Assembly (NCBI GenBank): GCA_942493385.1
Contig: OW818699.1
Span: forward strand, 124,001-188,000
Source of the DNA: UBA8389 sp942493385
GTDB taxonomy: Bacteria; Bacteroidota; Bacteroidia; Bacteroidales; UBA1402
Direction: 5' to 3'
DNA: 64,000 bases
Part shown: piece by piece, positions 54,059-61,968 of the stretch
Layout of the letters: each line of letters begins with the position of its first letter
Position numbering within the stretch: position 1 is the first letter of the stretch
Translations under genes and position numbers: made by a program
The notes under the pieces: generated by a model
Told to the model about the DNA's origin: nothing
The model's database searches: none
The model's input: the letters and a program-made list of their open reading frames with translations, nothing else

Positions 54059-54088
54059 CAAAGATATTCATTTGAATATCTTTTTCAA
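54059..54088 (-). promoter_or_regulatory. hicAB promoter with palindromic operator
   Basis: Minus-strand TTG (54088-54086), a 19-base spacer and TATCTTTG (54066-54059) form a consensus promoter. The sequence AAAGATATTC (54060-54069) and GAATATCTTT (54074-54083) is a perfect 10-bp inverted repeat with a 4-base centre, filling the spacer and overlapping the -7. HicB bound here would block polymerase. Confidence 0.75.
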
Positions 54089-54151
54089 CTGTTTTTGATG
54101 ATTAATTTGTTTTAGTGCAAATAAAGCATCAAATATACCATATATTAATAT

Positions 54152-54179
54152 AATAGCACCGATATAAACCGATGCTATT
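54152..54179 (-). terminator. Possible metH terminator
   Basis: AATAGCA pairs with TGCTATT over a 14-base loop, 29 bases after the metH stop on the minus strand, followed by an AT-rich tract without a real T run. Weak. Confidence 0.3.
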
Positions 54180-54207
54180 ACTTATTTATTATTTAATTAT
54201 CATTCAA

Positions 54208-57200
54208 TTACAGTATCAACTGCCTCATCGGCTCAAACACACGGCCTTTGCGTTTGAAGTAGTCGTCGGCTTGGTCTTTGGTGATGTGGATGATGTTGTA
54301 GAATTTGGCTCGGGCGTTGGCCATGTAGAAGCCGCTCACGGACGAAGCCGGCATCATCATAAAGCTGTCGGTCAAGCTGGTGCCGATGCGTTTTTCGACT
54401 TCCATCAATTTGAACAGGCGCTCTTTTTCACTGTGGTCGGGGCAGGATGGGTAACCGATTGCCGGGCGAATGCCTCGGAACTTTTCGGCGGTGAGATCTG
54501 CAGGCAGGCCCACTTCGTTCGGAGAATAACCCCAATACGTCTGACGGACTTTCAAGTGCAGAAGTTCGGCAAAAGCCTCAACCAGGCGGTCACAGAGCGT
54601 TTCAATGAGAAGCGCCGTATAGTCGTCACCGGCCTCACGGGCTTGCTTGGACCAATCGGACGGTTCCTGCGAAATGGATGCGGCAAAGGTTCCTAAATAA
54701 TCTTGTACACCTGAACTCTTGGGCGCAATGAAGTCGGAGAGGCAAAGATTCGATTCGCTTTCCTGACGTTTGCGTTGGTCGCGGAGCTGGTAAAATGGCC
54801 ATTCCTTGCCTTCGTACGTGACAATGATGTCATCGTTCACGGCGTTGGCTTCGAAGAGACCGATTACGGCTTTCGCTTTTAGTTTTTTGCCTTTGGAAAG
54901 TTCAGTCAATAACTCCCTGGCTTCGTTGTACAGTTTGCGTGCTTCCACACCTTTTTCGGGGTGATCCAGGACCGCAGGGAAAGTTCCACGCATGTCCCAG
55001 GTATAGAAAAAGTAAGTCCAGTCAATATACGGAATGATTTCATCGATGGGGAAATCATCGAGCGTATGGATGCCCAATTGTGCAGGGATATCAATGCTTT
55101 CTTCCTTCCAATCGATGACGAAGGCATTCTTGCGAGCTTCGGCCAGAGGGAGGTAATCGGATTTGCGTTTGGTCTGCTCGTGCAGTTTGCGAACGATGTC
55201 GTAGCGCGCCTTTGTTTCCGCACGGAAAGCATCACGCAGGAGCGGATCGGTCACATTCTTCAGAGCAGGTGCGGCTCGTGAGGCGTCCTTGACGTGATAT
55301 ACGTGCCCTTCGAATTCAGGCTCGATGCGGATGGAAGTATGTAGTTCACTGGTTGTGGCGCCGCCTATCAAAACAGGAATATCGAAACCTTGTTCCTTCA
55401 ATGCGATGCATACCTTTTTCATTTCATCGAGCGAAGGCGTGATCAGACCACTCAGACCAATGGCATCGACTTTGTGTGCCTTTGCTTCTGCGATGATTTT
55501 CTCGCCCGGCACCATGACGCCTAGGTCAATGATTTCGAACCCGTTGCAGGACAGCACCACGCTCACGATGTTTTTACCGATGTCGTGAACGTCGCCTTTG
55601 ACCGTGGCCATTAAAATTTTGATGGGTTTGGTGGTGGATTCCTTTTTCTGGGACAGAATGGTCGGTTCGAGCAATGCCACAGCGGCTTTCATCACACGGG
55701 CACTCTTAACCACTTGGGGTAAAAACATTTTGCCGCTGCCGAACAGGTCGCCCACCACGTTCATTCCATTCATGAGCGGTTGCTCGATGATGTCGATGGC
55801 AGCAGGATAAATCTGGAGGCATTCATCAATGTCTTCGAACAGAAAATCGGCGATTCCGCGTACTAAAGAGTGCTTGAGGCGTTCTTCAACGGGTTGCAAA
55901 CGCCATGCATTTTTTTCATCCGCTGCGTCATCGGGGCCGGCTTCTCCTGCTGAAGCTTTCAACTCTTCCGCATAGGTCAGCATTTCCTCAGTGGCATCCG
56001 CGCGACGGTTCAGCACCACGTCTTCGGTGAGCTGGAGCAGTTTCGGATCGATCTGGTCGTAAAGTTGCAATTGCCCAGCATTCACGATGCCCATGTCAAG
56101 TCCAGCCTTGATGGCGTAAAACAGGAACACCGAATGGATGGCTTCACGCACGATGTCGTTTCCGCGGAAGGAAAACGACAGATTGCTGATGCCACCGCTG
56201 ATCTTAGCGTGAGGTAGGTTGGCTTTGATCCAGGTACAGGCGTTTATGAAATCCACACCATAATTGTTGTGTTCGGCAATTCCGGTGGCAATGGCCAGTA
56301 CGTTGGGGTCAAATATAATGTCTTCGGCAGGGAAGCCGTTGGCAATCAATAGATCGTAACTGCGCTTGGCCACGTCTATTTTGCGCTGAAACGAATCGGC
56401 CTGGCCGGTTTCGTCGAACAGCATCACCACCATGGCAGCACCGTAGCGATGCACCAGCTTGGCCTTCTGCAAAAAGGCTTCGTCCCCTTCCTTGAGGCTG
56501 ACGGAGTTCACGATGGATTTGCCCTGGGTACATTTCAGTCCAGCCTCAATGACTTCCCACTTGGAGGAATCGATCATGAGGGGCACTTTGGAAATATCGG
56601 GTTCGGAAGCTACCAAATGGAGGAATTGAACCATGGAAACCTGCGCGTCGAGCATGGCGTCATCCATACAAATGTCGATGATCTGGGCTCCGTTTTCCAC
56701 CTGTTGGCGGGCTACGGAAAGAGCTTCCTCAAATTTTTCATCCTTCATGAGGCGGGCAAACTTGCGGGAACCGGACACATTGGTGCGTTCCCCGATGTTC
56801 ACAAAATTGCTTTCCGGACGTATCACCAGCATTTCCAGGCCGCTCACTTTAGTCTCGTGCTTGCGGGCTGGCAATATGCGGGGGCTGAATCTGGCGGCAA
56901 CGGCAGCAATGGCAGCGATGTGCTCAGCCGTGGTACCGCAGCATCCGCCGATGATGTTGATCCAACCTTTCTGCAGGTATTCTTCCAGTATATGAGCCAT
57001 GGTTTCACCTGATTCGTCGTATTCGCCGAACGAATTGGGCAGGCCGGCGTTGGGATGGAGACTCACGCGGAAGGAAGTGCTGGAGGCCAGTTCTTCCAAA
57101 TACGGACGCATTTGCGTGGCGCCGAATCCGCAGTTCATGCCGACGCTCAATACGTCCACGTGTGAAATGGAAGTCAGGAAAGCCTGCAACGTTTGACCGG

Positions 57201-57861
57201 AAAGGGTACGGCCGCTCAGGTCGGCAACGGTGACTGAAATCATCACGGGCAGGCTAATGCCGGTAGCTTCGGCTTCTTCAGCAATTGCAAAAAGAGCGGC
57301 TTTGGCGTTGAGGGTGTCGAAAATGGTTTCGACCAACAGAATATCCACGCCGCCGTCACGAAGTCCACGAACCTGTTCGCGATAGGCGGCCACCAGTTCG
57401 TCGAAGGTAACTCCGCGTGCAGCCGGATTGGTGACTTCGGCCGACATGGAAGCCGTTTTATTGGTTGGCCCCATGGAGCCGGCAACAAAGCGAGGTTTTT
57501 CGGGGGTCAGCTCCGTTTGAAGATCTGCAGCAAATCTGGCAAGCTCAGCAGCTTTGCGGTTTATTTCGTATACCAGATGGCTCATCTCGTAATCGGCCAG
57601 CGAAATAGCGTTGGCATTGAACGAGTTGGTTTCTATGATATCGGCTCCTGCTTGGAGGTATGCGGTATGAATTTCGCTGATGACCTCGGGTTTAGTGAGG
57701 CACAGCAAATCGTTATGTCCTTTTAAATTCTTGGGAAAATCGGTAAAGCGGTCGCCCCTGAAATCTTTTTCTGTCAGTCCGAAAGTTTGGATCATCGTGC
57801 CCGTAGCTCCGTCCAGGACGAGGATGCGGTGTTTCAGTATCTCTTGTATGTTGGTGCTCAT
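54208..57861 (-). CDS. metH: Cobalamin-dependent methionine synthase
   Basis: A 1217-residue enzyme, close to the 1227 of E. coli. The start at 57861 (MSTNIQEILKHRILVLDGA) is chosen over an in-frame ATG at 58206, which would run through the divergent kdsA and its promoter. The domains run in order: homocysteine binding, with zinc ligands in GMNCGFGA and GGCCGTTA; pterin binding (NVSGSRKFARL, DICMDDAML); cobalamin cap and Rossmann domain with His759 in KGDVHDIGKNI; and the AdoMet reactivation domain (GYPSCPDHSEKE). It transfers methyl from methyltetrahydrofolate to homocysteine in the cytoplasm. No cobalamin riboswitch was recognised upstream; the leader is under 40 bases. All domains are intact. 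Confidence 0.95.
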   Translation of the reverse strand: MSTNIQEILKHRILVLDGATGTMIQTFGLTEKDFRGDRFTDFPKNLKGHNDLLCLTKPEVISEIHTAYLQAGADIIETNSFNANAISLADYEMSHLVYEINRKAAELARFAADLQTELTPEKPRFVAGSMGPTNKTASMSAEVTNPAARGVTFDELVAAYREQVRGLRDGGVDILLVETIFDTLNAKAALFAIAEEAEATGISLPVMISVTVADLSGRTLSGQTLQAFLTSISHVDVLSVGMNCGFGATQMRPYLEELASSTSFRVSLHPNAGLPNSFGEYDESGETMAHILEEYLQKGWINIIGGCCGTTAEHIAAIAAVAARFSPRILPARKHETKVSGLEMLVIRPESNFVNIGERTNVSGSRKFARLMKDEKFEEALSVARQQVENGAQIIDICMDDAMLDAQVSMVQFLHLVASEPDISKVPLMIDSSKWEVIEAGLKCTQGKSIVNSVSLKEGDEAFLQKAKLVHRYGAAMVVMLFDETGQADSFQRKIDVAKRSYDLLIANGFPAEDIIFDPNVLAIATGIAEHNNYGVDFINACTWIKANLPHAKISGGISNLSFSFRGNDIVREAIHSVFLFYAIKAGLDMGIVNAGQLQLYDQIDPKLLQLTEDVVLNRRADATEEMLTYAEELKASAGEAGPDDAADEKNAWRLQPVEERLKHSLVRGIADFLFEDIDECLQIYPAAIDIIEQPLMNGMNVVGDLFGSGKMFLPQVVKSARVMKAAVALLEPTILSQKKESTTKPIKILMATVKGDVHDIGKNIVSVVLSCNGFEIIDLGVMVPGEKIIAEAKAHKVDAIGLSGLITPSLDEMKKVCIALKEQGFDIPVLIGGATTSELHTSIRIEPEFEGHVYHVKDASRAAPALKNVTDPLLRDAFRAETKARYDIVRKLHEQTKRKSDYLPLAEARKNAFVIDWKEESIDIPAQLGIHTLDDFPIDEIIPYIDWTYFFYTWDMRGTFPAVLDHPEKGVEARKLYNEARELLTELSKGKKLKAKAVIGLFEANAVNDDIIVTYEGKEWPFYQLRDQRKRQESESNLCLSDFIAPKSSGVQDYLGTFAASISQEPSDWSKQAREAGDDYTALLIETLCDRLVEAFAELLHLKVRQTYWGYSPNEVGLPADLTAEKFRGIRPAIGYPSCPDHSEKERLFKLMEVEKRIGTSLTDSFMMMPASSVSGFYMANARAKFYNIIHITKDQADDYFKRKGRVFEPMRQLIL

Positions 57862-57886
57862 TCTATTACTCTTTGAAAATATGTTG

Positions 57887-57925
57887 CAAAGATAGCCAAT
57901 TTTTTGAGAGGAAAAGATACCTTTG
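57887..57925. promoter_or_regulatory. Back-to-back -7 elements for metH and kdsA
   Basis: TATCTTTG on the minus strand (57894-57887) lies 26 bases before the metH start. TACCTTTG on the plus strand (57918-57925) points to kdsA and would give it a leader of about 120 bases. Neither has a perfect TTG at the expected distance. Only 23 bases separate the two elements. Confidence 0.5.
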
Positions 57926-58051
57926 CGGGGGTATTTCAGCATAGGGTCAGTGCAGTTCAGCACAGGCCAGCAGGGCTTTTTATTCAATAACAAGTGCATA
58001 ATTGCTGAAAAAATCCTTTTGTACAACTGTTGAATCTTTAGTCTTACAACG

Positions 58052-58885
58052 ATGCTACCGACCAAAGTCATACCCGTTACTACGAAATTCTCCATTGGCG
58101 GAACGCTGCCATTTGTCTTGATTGCTGGGCCTTGCGCCATCGAAAGCGAAGCAATGACCCTGACCGTGGCCGAGTCTTTGAAAAAAACGTGCATCGAACT
58201 TGGCATTCACTTGATATTCAAATCTTCCTTCGACAAAGCCAACCGTTCTTCCATCCACGCACCTCGCGGAGTAGGCATCGACGAGGGACTTCGAATTCTT
58301 CAAAAAGTCCGCACCGAGCTCGAGCTTCCTGTTGTCACTGACGTGCACGAATCGTACCAATGCCAACCGGTGGGCGAAGTTGTGGACATGATCCAGATCC
58401 CCGCTTTTCTTTCGCGTCAAACCGATTTGTTGGTGGCCGCAGCGCAAACCGGTAAAATCGTCAATGTGAAGAAAGGCCAGTTCATGGCGCCTTGGGACAT
58501 GAAAAATGTCATCACCAAACTCGAAGAAGCAGGCAACCATCAAATCTTGCTTTGTGAAAGAGGCAGCTCCTTTGGTTACAACAACTTGATCGTGGACATG
58601 ACAGGCCTCGTAGAAATGCGTTCCTACGGCTATCCAGTCGTTTTCGACGCCACCCATTCGGTACAAAAACCCGGCGGTCAAGGTACTTCTACCGGTGGAA
58701 ACCGCGAGATGGTGCCCCCCTTGATGCGCGCCGCCCTCGCAACCGGCGTTGATGCAGTCTTTGCCGAAGTCCATCCCGATCCCGATCATGCCTTTTCCGA
58801 CGGCCCCAACCAGCTCCGACTGGACGGCATCCGCGAAGTATTGCGTCAAGCGCAGGCCATCGATGCGTTGGTGAAACATTTTTAA
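58052..58885 (+). CDS. kdsA: 3-deoxy-8-phosphooctulonate synthase
   Basis: A 277-residue enzyme condensing arabinose 5-phosphate with phosphoenolpyruvate to Kdo-8-phosphate, a committed step towards lipopolysaccharide. It matches KdsA throughout: LIAGPCAIESEAMTLTVAES, FKSSFDKANRSSIHAPRGVG, VVTDVHESYQCQPVGEVVDM, KKGQFMAPWDMKNV and FDATHSVQKPGGQGTSTGGN. The substrate loop and the Asp/Glu pairs are intact. KpsF/KdsD, which makes its arabinose 5-phosphate, is encoded 90 bases downstream, and a dispersed repeat fills most of the gap. Confidence 0.95.
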   Translation: MLPTKVIPVTTKFSIGGTLPFVLIAGPCAIESEAMTLTVAESLKKTCIELGIHLIFKSSFDKANRSSIHAPRGVGIDEGLRILQKVRTELELPVVTDVHESYQCQPVGEVVDMIQIPAFLSRQTDLLVAAAQTGKIVNVKKGQFMAPWDMKNVITKLEEAGNHQILLCERGSSFGYNNLIVDMTGLVEMRSYGYPVVFDATHSVQKPGGQGTSTGGNREMVPPLMRAALATGVDAVFAEVHPDPDHAFSDGPNQLRLDGIREVLRQAQAIDALVKHF

Positions 58886-58892
58886 GGAAAAG

Positions 58893-58956
58893 TTTTGAGT
58901 AGCGAGTGCAGAGGCGAAGCTTGCTTCGACTATGTCGAGTCACGAGAAACGACTGT
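58893..58956 (-). repeat. Dispersed 65-bp repeat, copy 2
   Basis: Inverted copy of the element at 50142-50206. Its reverse complement shares the blocks ACAGTCGTTT, TCGTGACTCG, ATAGTCGAAG, CTTCGCC and CACTCGCTACT. The centre, CGAAGCAAGCTTCG, is a self-complementary hairpin whose loop differs from that of copy 1. It begins seven bases after the kdsA stop and ends 19 bases before the kdsD start. Confidence 0.75.
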
Positions 58957-58975
58957 ATAACATATACGAAACAAC

Positions 58976-59941
58976 ATGAATTACATCGATATAAGCCGCT
59001 CCGTTTTCAACCAAGAAATCACCGAACTCGAAAAAGTCAGTGCCCGCATCGGCAAGGAAATGAGCGAGGTGGTGGAGCTCATCTACGAATGCCCAGGCAA
59101 GATCGTGGTGACCGGCATCGGCAAGACCGGCCTCATCGGTAAAAAAATAGCCGCATCATTGGCTTCAACCGGAACCCCGGCCATTTTTATGAATGCCACG
59201 GATGCCATTCACGGCGATTTGGGCATGGTGCATCGCGACGATGTGGTCATTGCCATCTCCAACAGCGGCAGCACCCTGGAAATCACGAACATCCTTTCAC
59301 CGATCCGCCGCATCGGCGCCTCAATCATTGCCATGACGGGCAACGCTAATTCTCCGCTCGGTCGTGAAGCAGACCTCATCCTCGATGTAGCCGTAGCTGC
59401 CGAAGCCTGTCCGCTGGGTGTTGCGCCGACAACTTCCACCACTGTGACATTGGTAATGGGTGATGCGCTCACCATTTGCCTGATGAAGCGCAGAGGTTTC
59501 AAAATTGAGGATTATGCCGTTTACCATCCGGGTGGCGCCTTGGGCAGACGCTTGCTGACGCAGGTGGAAGACCTGATGAGCCGCGACATTCCCACGGTGA
59601 AGGAATCCGATTTGTTCAAGGATGTGATTTACGTGGTGAGCGACCGCCGAAAAGGAATGACCATGGTGGTCAATACGGAAAGCATCATTACCGGCATCAT
59701 CACGGATGGTGACATTCGTCGCGCCATTCAGCGTTACGACGACATCCTCTCCCACCGTGCCGTCGATGTCATGACGAAGGGTTTCAAGAAGATTTCGGCA
59801 TTCGCCCAAATCAACGACGCTTTGGAACTCATGACGACCAACAAGATCACTTCCATTGCCGTGTATGACCCAAAAGACTCGGCAAGCATCATTGGGCTCA
59901 TTACCATCCACGACATCATCAACTGCGATTACGGAAGATGA
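58976..59941 (+). CDS. kdsD: Arabinose-5-phosphate isomerase (KpsF/KdsD)
   Basis: A 321-residue enzyme converting ribulose 5-phosphate to arabinose 5-phosphate, the KdsA substrate. Residues about 25-185 are the SIS domain (GKIVVTGIGKTGLIGKKIAA, VIAISNSGSTLEITNIL, and VYHPGGALGRRLLTQVEDL). Two CBS domains follow (about 205-265, MTMVVNTESIITGIITDGDI; and 270-321, ITSIAVYDPKDSASIIGLIT). The length fits the family (about 320-328). It shares orientation with kdsA and is convergent with cstA, only two bases apart. Confidence 0.93.
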   Translation: MNYIDISRSVFNQEITELEKVSARIGKEMSEVVELIYECPGKIVVTGIGKTGLIGKKIAASLASTGTPAIFMNATDAIHGDLGMVHRDDVVIAISNSGSTLEITNILSPIRRIGASIIAMTGNANSPLGREADLILDVAVAAEACPLGVAPTTSTTVTLVMGDALTICLMKRRGFKIEDYAVYHPGGALGRRLLTQVEDLMSRDIPTVKESDLFKDVIYVVSDRRKGMTMVVNTESIITGIITDGDIRRAIQRYDDILSHRAVDVMTKGFKKISAFAQINDALELMTTNKITSIAVYDPKDSASIIGLITIHDIINCDYGR

Positions 59942-59943
59942 AG

Positions 59944-61743
59944 TCAACCTTCTTCACCTATTAGTTTGATTTTTACGTCACTACGTTCTTTGGTGCTCAT
60001 TCTGGAAATCCGTTTCCAGCAAACGATGCTTTCGACCAAAACAAGGCAAACCAACACGATCAATACTGCAGAGACAAAGGACAAGACATACAACCCTTTT
60101 GGCAGGAAATTGTTGAAAATATTCATCGCTGCAGCGGTCAATGTGGTCGTGGCTACAAAAATCATGGGAACGATAGTCACCCAAGCATATTTACCCTTTC
60201 CAGAACGCAGTATGTACGTGGTACCGACAGCAAAAGCAATGACGGCAAGCATCTGATTGGCCGTACCAAACAGCGGCCAGATGGTGGAAACGCTTCCTGT
60301 ATACAACAAATAACCCCAAGCTATGGTGATGAGCGCCGAAAAAATCACGGCGTTGAACCAAGAAGGCCTTGTCTTTTTGGTAACCGGCCGAAACAAATCT
60401 TCGAGCAAATACCTTCCGATACGCGTTCCCGCATCAATGGTGGTTAAGATGAACAAGGCTTCGAACATGATGCAGAAATGGTACCAGTAGCCCATCAGAT
60501 GGGTGAGCCAGGGAATATCCTTGAACACGTAGGTCATGCCCACGGCTAAGGAGACGGAGCCACCCGGCCGGCCGGCCAGATCCTCACCCACCAGAGTAGA
60601 AAGTCCAGCTAAATCCTGCGGAATCAGATGCAGTTTGGCAAACGTTTCAGGCAAGGTATTGATGGCGAAATAGTCGGCAGTTGGCAGAACCGTGGCTGCG
60701 AGCAAAGCGATGATTCCAACGAAACCTTCCAGCAACATGGCACCGTAACCGATGGGTAGGATGTCCTTCTCATTCTTGATCAGCTTTGGGGTCGTACCTG
60801 AACTAACTAGGGAATGGAAACCCGATAAAGCACCGCAGGCTATCGTAATAAACAGGAAGGGGAACACCTTTCCCGGGATGATGGGACCTCCGCCATGTAT
60901 GAATGGTGTGAATGCCGGCATTTGGATGTGCGGCTGAATGATGATGATTCCAATAGCCAGAATGCCAATGACGCCCAACTTCATGTAGGTGCTCAGGTAA
61001 TCTCTGGGCAATAGCAACAACCACACCGGTAATGCAGCAGCAAAAAAACCATAGACTGCCAAAATGATGGACAACTTCTTATCGTTGAAATTCAAAAATT
61101 GACCGAAAGCGGTATCCTGAATAATGGGTCCGAGAAATACGCCCAAAAGGATTAATACCACACCGATGATGGTAGCCTCCAGTATCTTTTCAGGACGAAT
61201 GTATTTGAGATAAATCCCGATGAAAATGGCCACAGGGATGGTAAAACCGACTGTAAAAGTACCCCATGGCGAATGCTTCAAAGCGTTGACCACCGGAATG
61301 CCCAGACCAGCCAGTGAAATGATCAGGATGGTAATGACGGCAATGGATGTGATCACGCCCAATCGTTTGCCAACCAATTCTTTGGCAATCTCAGCAATGG
61401 ATTTCCCTTGGTAGCGTACGGAAGCCGTCAAAATGACCATATCCTGAACGGCTCCGGCGAAAACCGCCCCAATCAAGATCCAAAGAACCCCAGGAAGAAA
61501 ACCGAACTGAGCAGCCAGTACTGGACCGATTAGGGGACCGGCTCCAGCAATGGCGGCAAAATGGTGTCCCATCAGTACCGTTCTGCTCGTTGGCACATAA
61601 TCCCGACCATCCTTCAAGGTGTAGGAGGGAACGCTGTTCTTTGCGTTCAGCATCATCACTTTTCGCGCAATGAATCTTCCGTAAAAAGCGTAGCCAATGG
61701 TAAGTACCAACGCGGCGATTAGAACAATTACAATGGAATTCAT
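59944..61743 (-). CDS. cstA: Carbon starvation protein CstA-like peptide/pyruvate transporter
   Basis: A 599-residue integral membrane protein of the CstA family, in the shorter class. Family motifs are GHHFAAIAGAGPLIGPVLAA and GFLPGVLWILIGAVFAGAVQ near the N-terminus, SSGTTPKLI in the middle, and DAGTRIGRYLLEDLFRP later, with roughly fifteen hydrophobic helices. Members import peptides or pyruvate during carbon limitation. The minus-strand promoter (TTG 61791-61789, TACTTTCG 61769-61762) overlaps the end of the gyrB terminator. It runs tail-to-tail with kdsD. Confidence 0.92.
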   Translation of the reverse strand: MNSIVIVLIAALVLTIGYAFYGRFIARKVMMLNAKNSVPSYTLKDGRDYVPTSRTVLMGHHFAAIAGAGPLIGPVLAAQFGFLPGVLWILIGAVFAGAVQDMVILTASVRYQGKSIAEIAKELVGKRLGVITSIAVITILIISLAGLGIPVVNALKHSPWGTFTVGFTIPVAIFIGIYLKYIRPEKILEATIIGVVLILLGVFLGPIIQDTAFGQFLNFNDKKLSIILAVYGFFAAALPVWLLLLPRDYLSTYMKLGVIGILAIGIIIIQPHIQMPAFTPFIHGGGPIIPGKVFPFLFITIACGALSGFHSLVSSGTTPKLIKNEKDILPIGYGAMLLEGFVGIIALLAATVLPTADYFAINTLPETFAKLHLIPQDLAGLSTLVGEDLAGRPGGSVSLAVGMTYVFKDIPWLTHLMGYWYHFCIMFEALFILTTIDAGTRIGRYLLEDLFRPVTKKTRPSWFNAVIFSALITIAWGYLLYTGSVSTIWPLFGTANQMLAVIAFAVGTTYILRSGKGKYAWVTIVPMIFVATTTLTAAAMNIFNNFLPKGLYVLSFVSAVLIVLVCLVLVESIVCWKRISRMSTKERSDVKIKLIGEEG

Positions 61744-61761
61744 GGATTTGACAATAAGTTC

Positions 61762-61791
61762 CGAAAGTACTTATTTTTCGAATACCATCAA
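61762..61791 (-). promoter_or_regulatory. Promoter of cstA
   Basis: On the minus strand TTG (61791-61789) and TACTTTCG (61769-61762), one base off the -7 consensus, are 19 bases apart and 19 bases before the start codon. The TTG is part of the T run of the gyrB terminator. Confidence 0.5.
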
Positions 61792-61818
61792 AAAAAGAGC
61801 GACCTCACAGCCACTCTT
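61789..61818 (-). terminator. Terminator of gyrB
   Basis: Minus-strand AAGAGTGG and GGTCGCTCTT form a stem with wobble pairs around a short loop, followed by an uninterrupted run of T. It lies beyond the foldback element that ends gyrB. Confidence 0.6.
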
Positions 61819-61841
61819 TTCCTTCCTATTTACTTGCAAGG

Positions 61842-61968
61842 TTGAAGTTTAAATAGGGAGTGCAGTACAAGGCACTGATTGCGCAGTCGTACCGGAGCGT
61901 ACTTTTGGGTACGTGAGGATCGATTAGCAATTAGTAACGCAGTAATGCGCTTCCTATTTAGACTTCAA
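61842..61968. repeat. 127-bp foldback (MITE-like) element overlapping the gyrB stop
   Basis: The ends are imperfect inverted repeats of 25 bases: TTGAAGTTTAAATAGGGAG on the left matches the complement of the right end, TTGAAGTCTAAATAGGAAG. An inner hairpin, GCGTAC and GTACGT around a short loop, lies near 61897-61912. I recall closely similar sequences scattered in Bacteroidota genomes, but cannot verify that here. The right end supplies the TGA of gyrB. Confidence 0.65.

Noticed and set aside
57862..58206. Upstream N-terminal extension of metH
   Set aside because: It would run antisense through the start of kdsA and across both promoters; methionine synthases begin near the chosen ATG.
58055..58879. 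Long minus-strand open frame opposite kdsA
   Set aside because: Shadow of kdsA caused by codon bias; composition unlike a protein and the plus-strand gene is certain.
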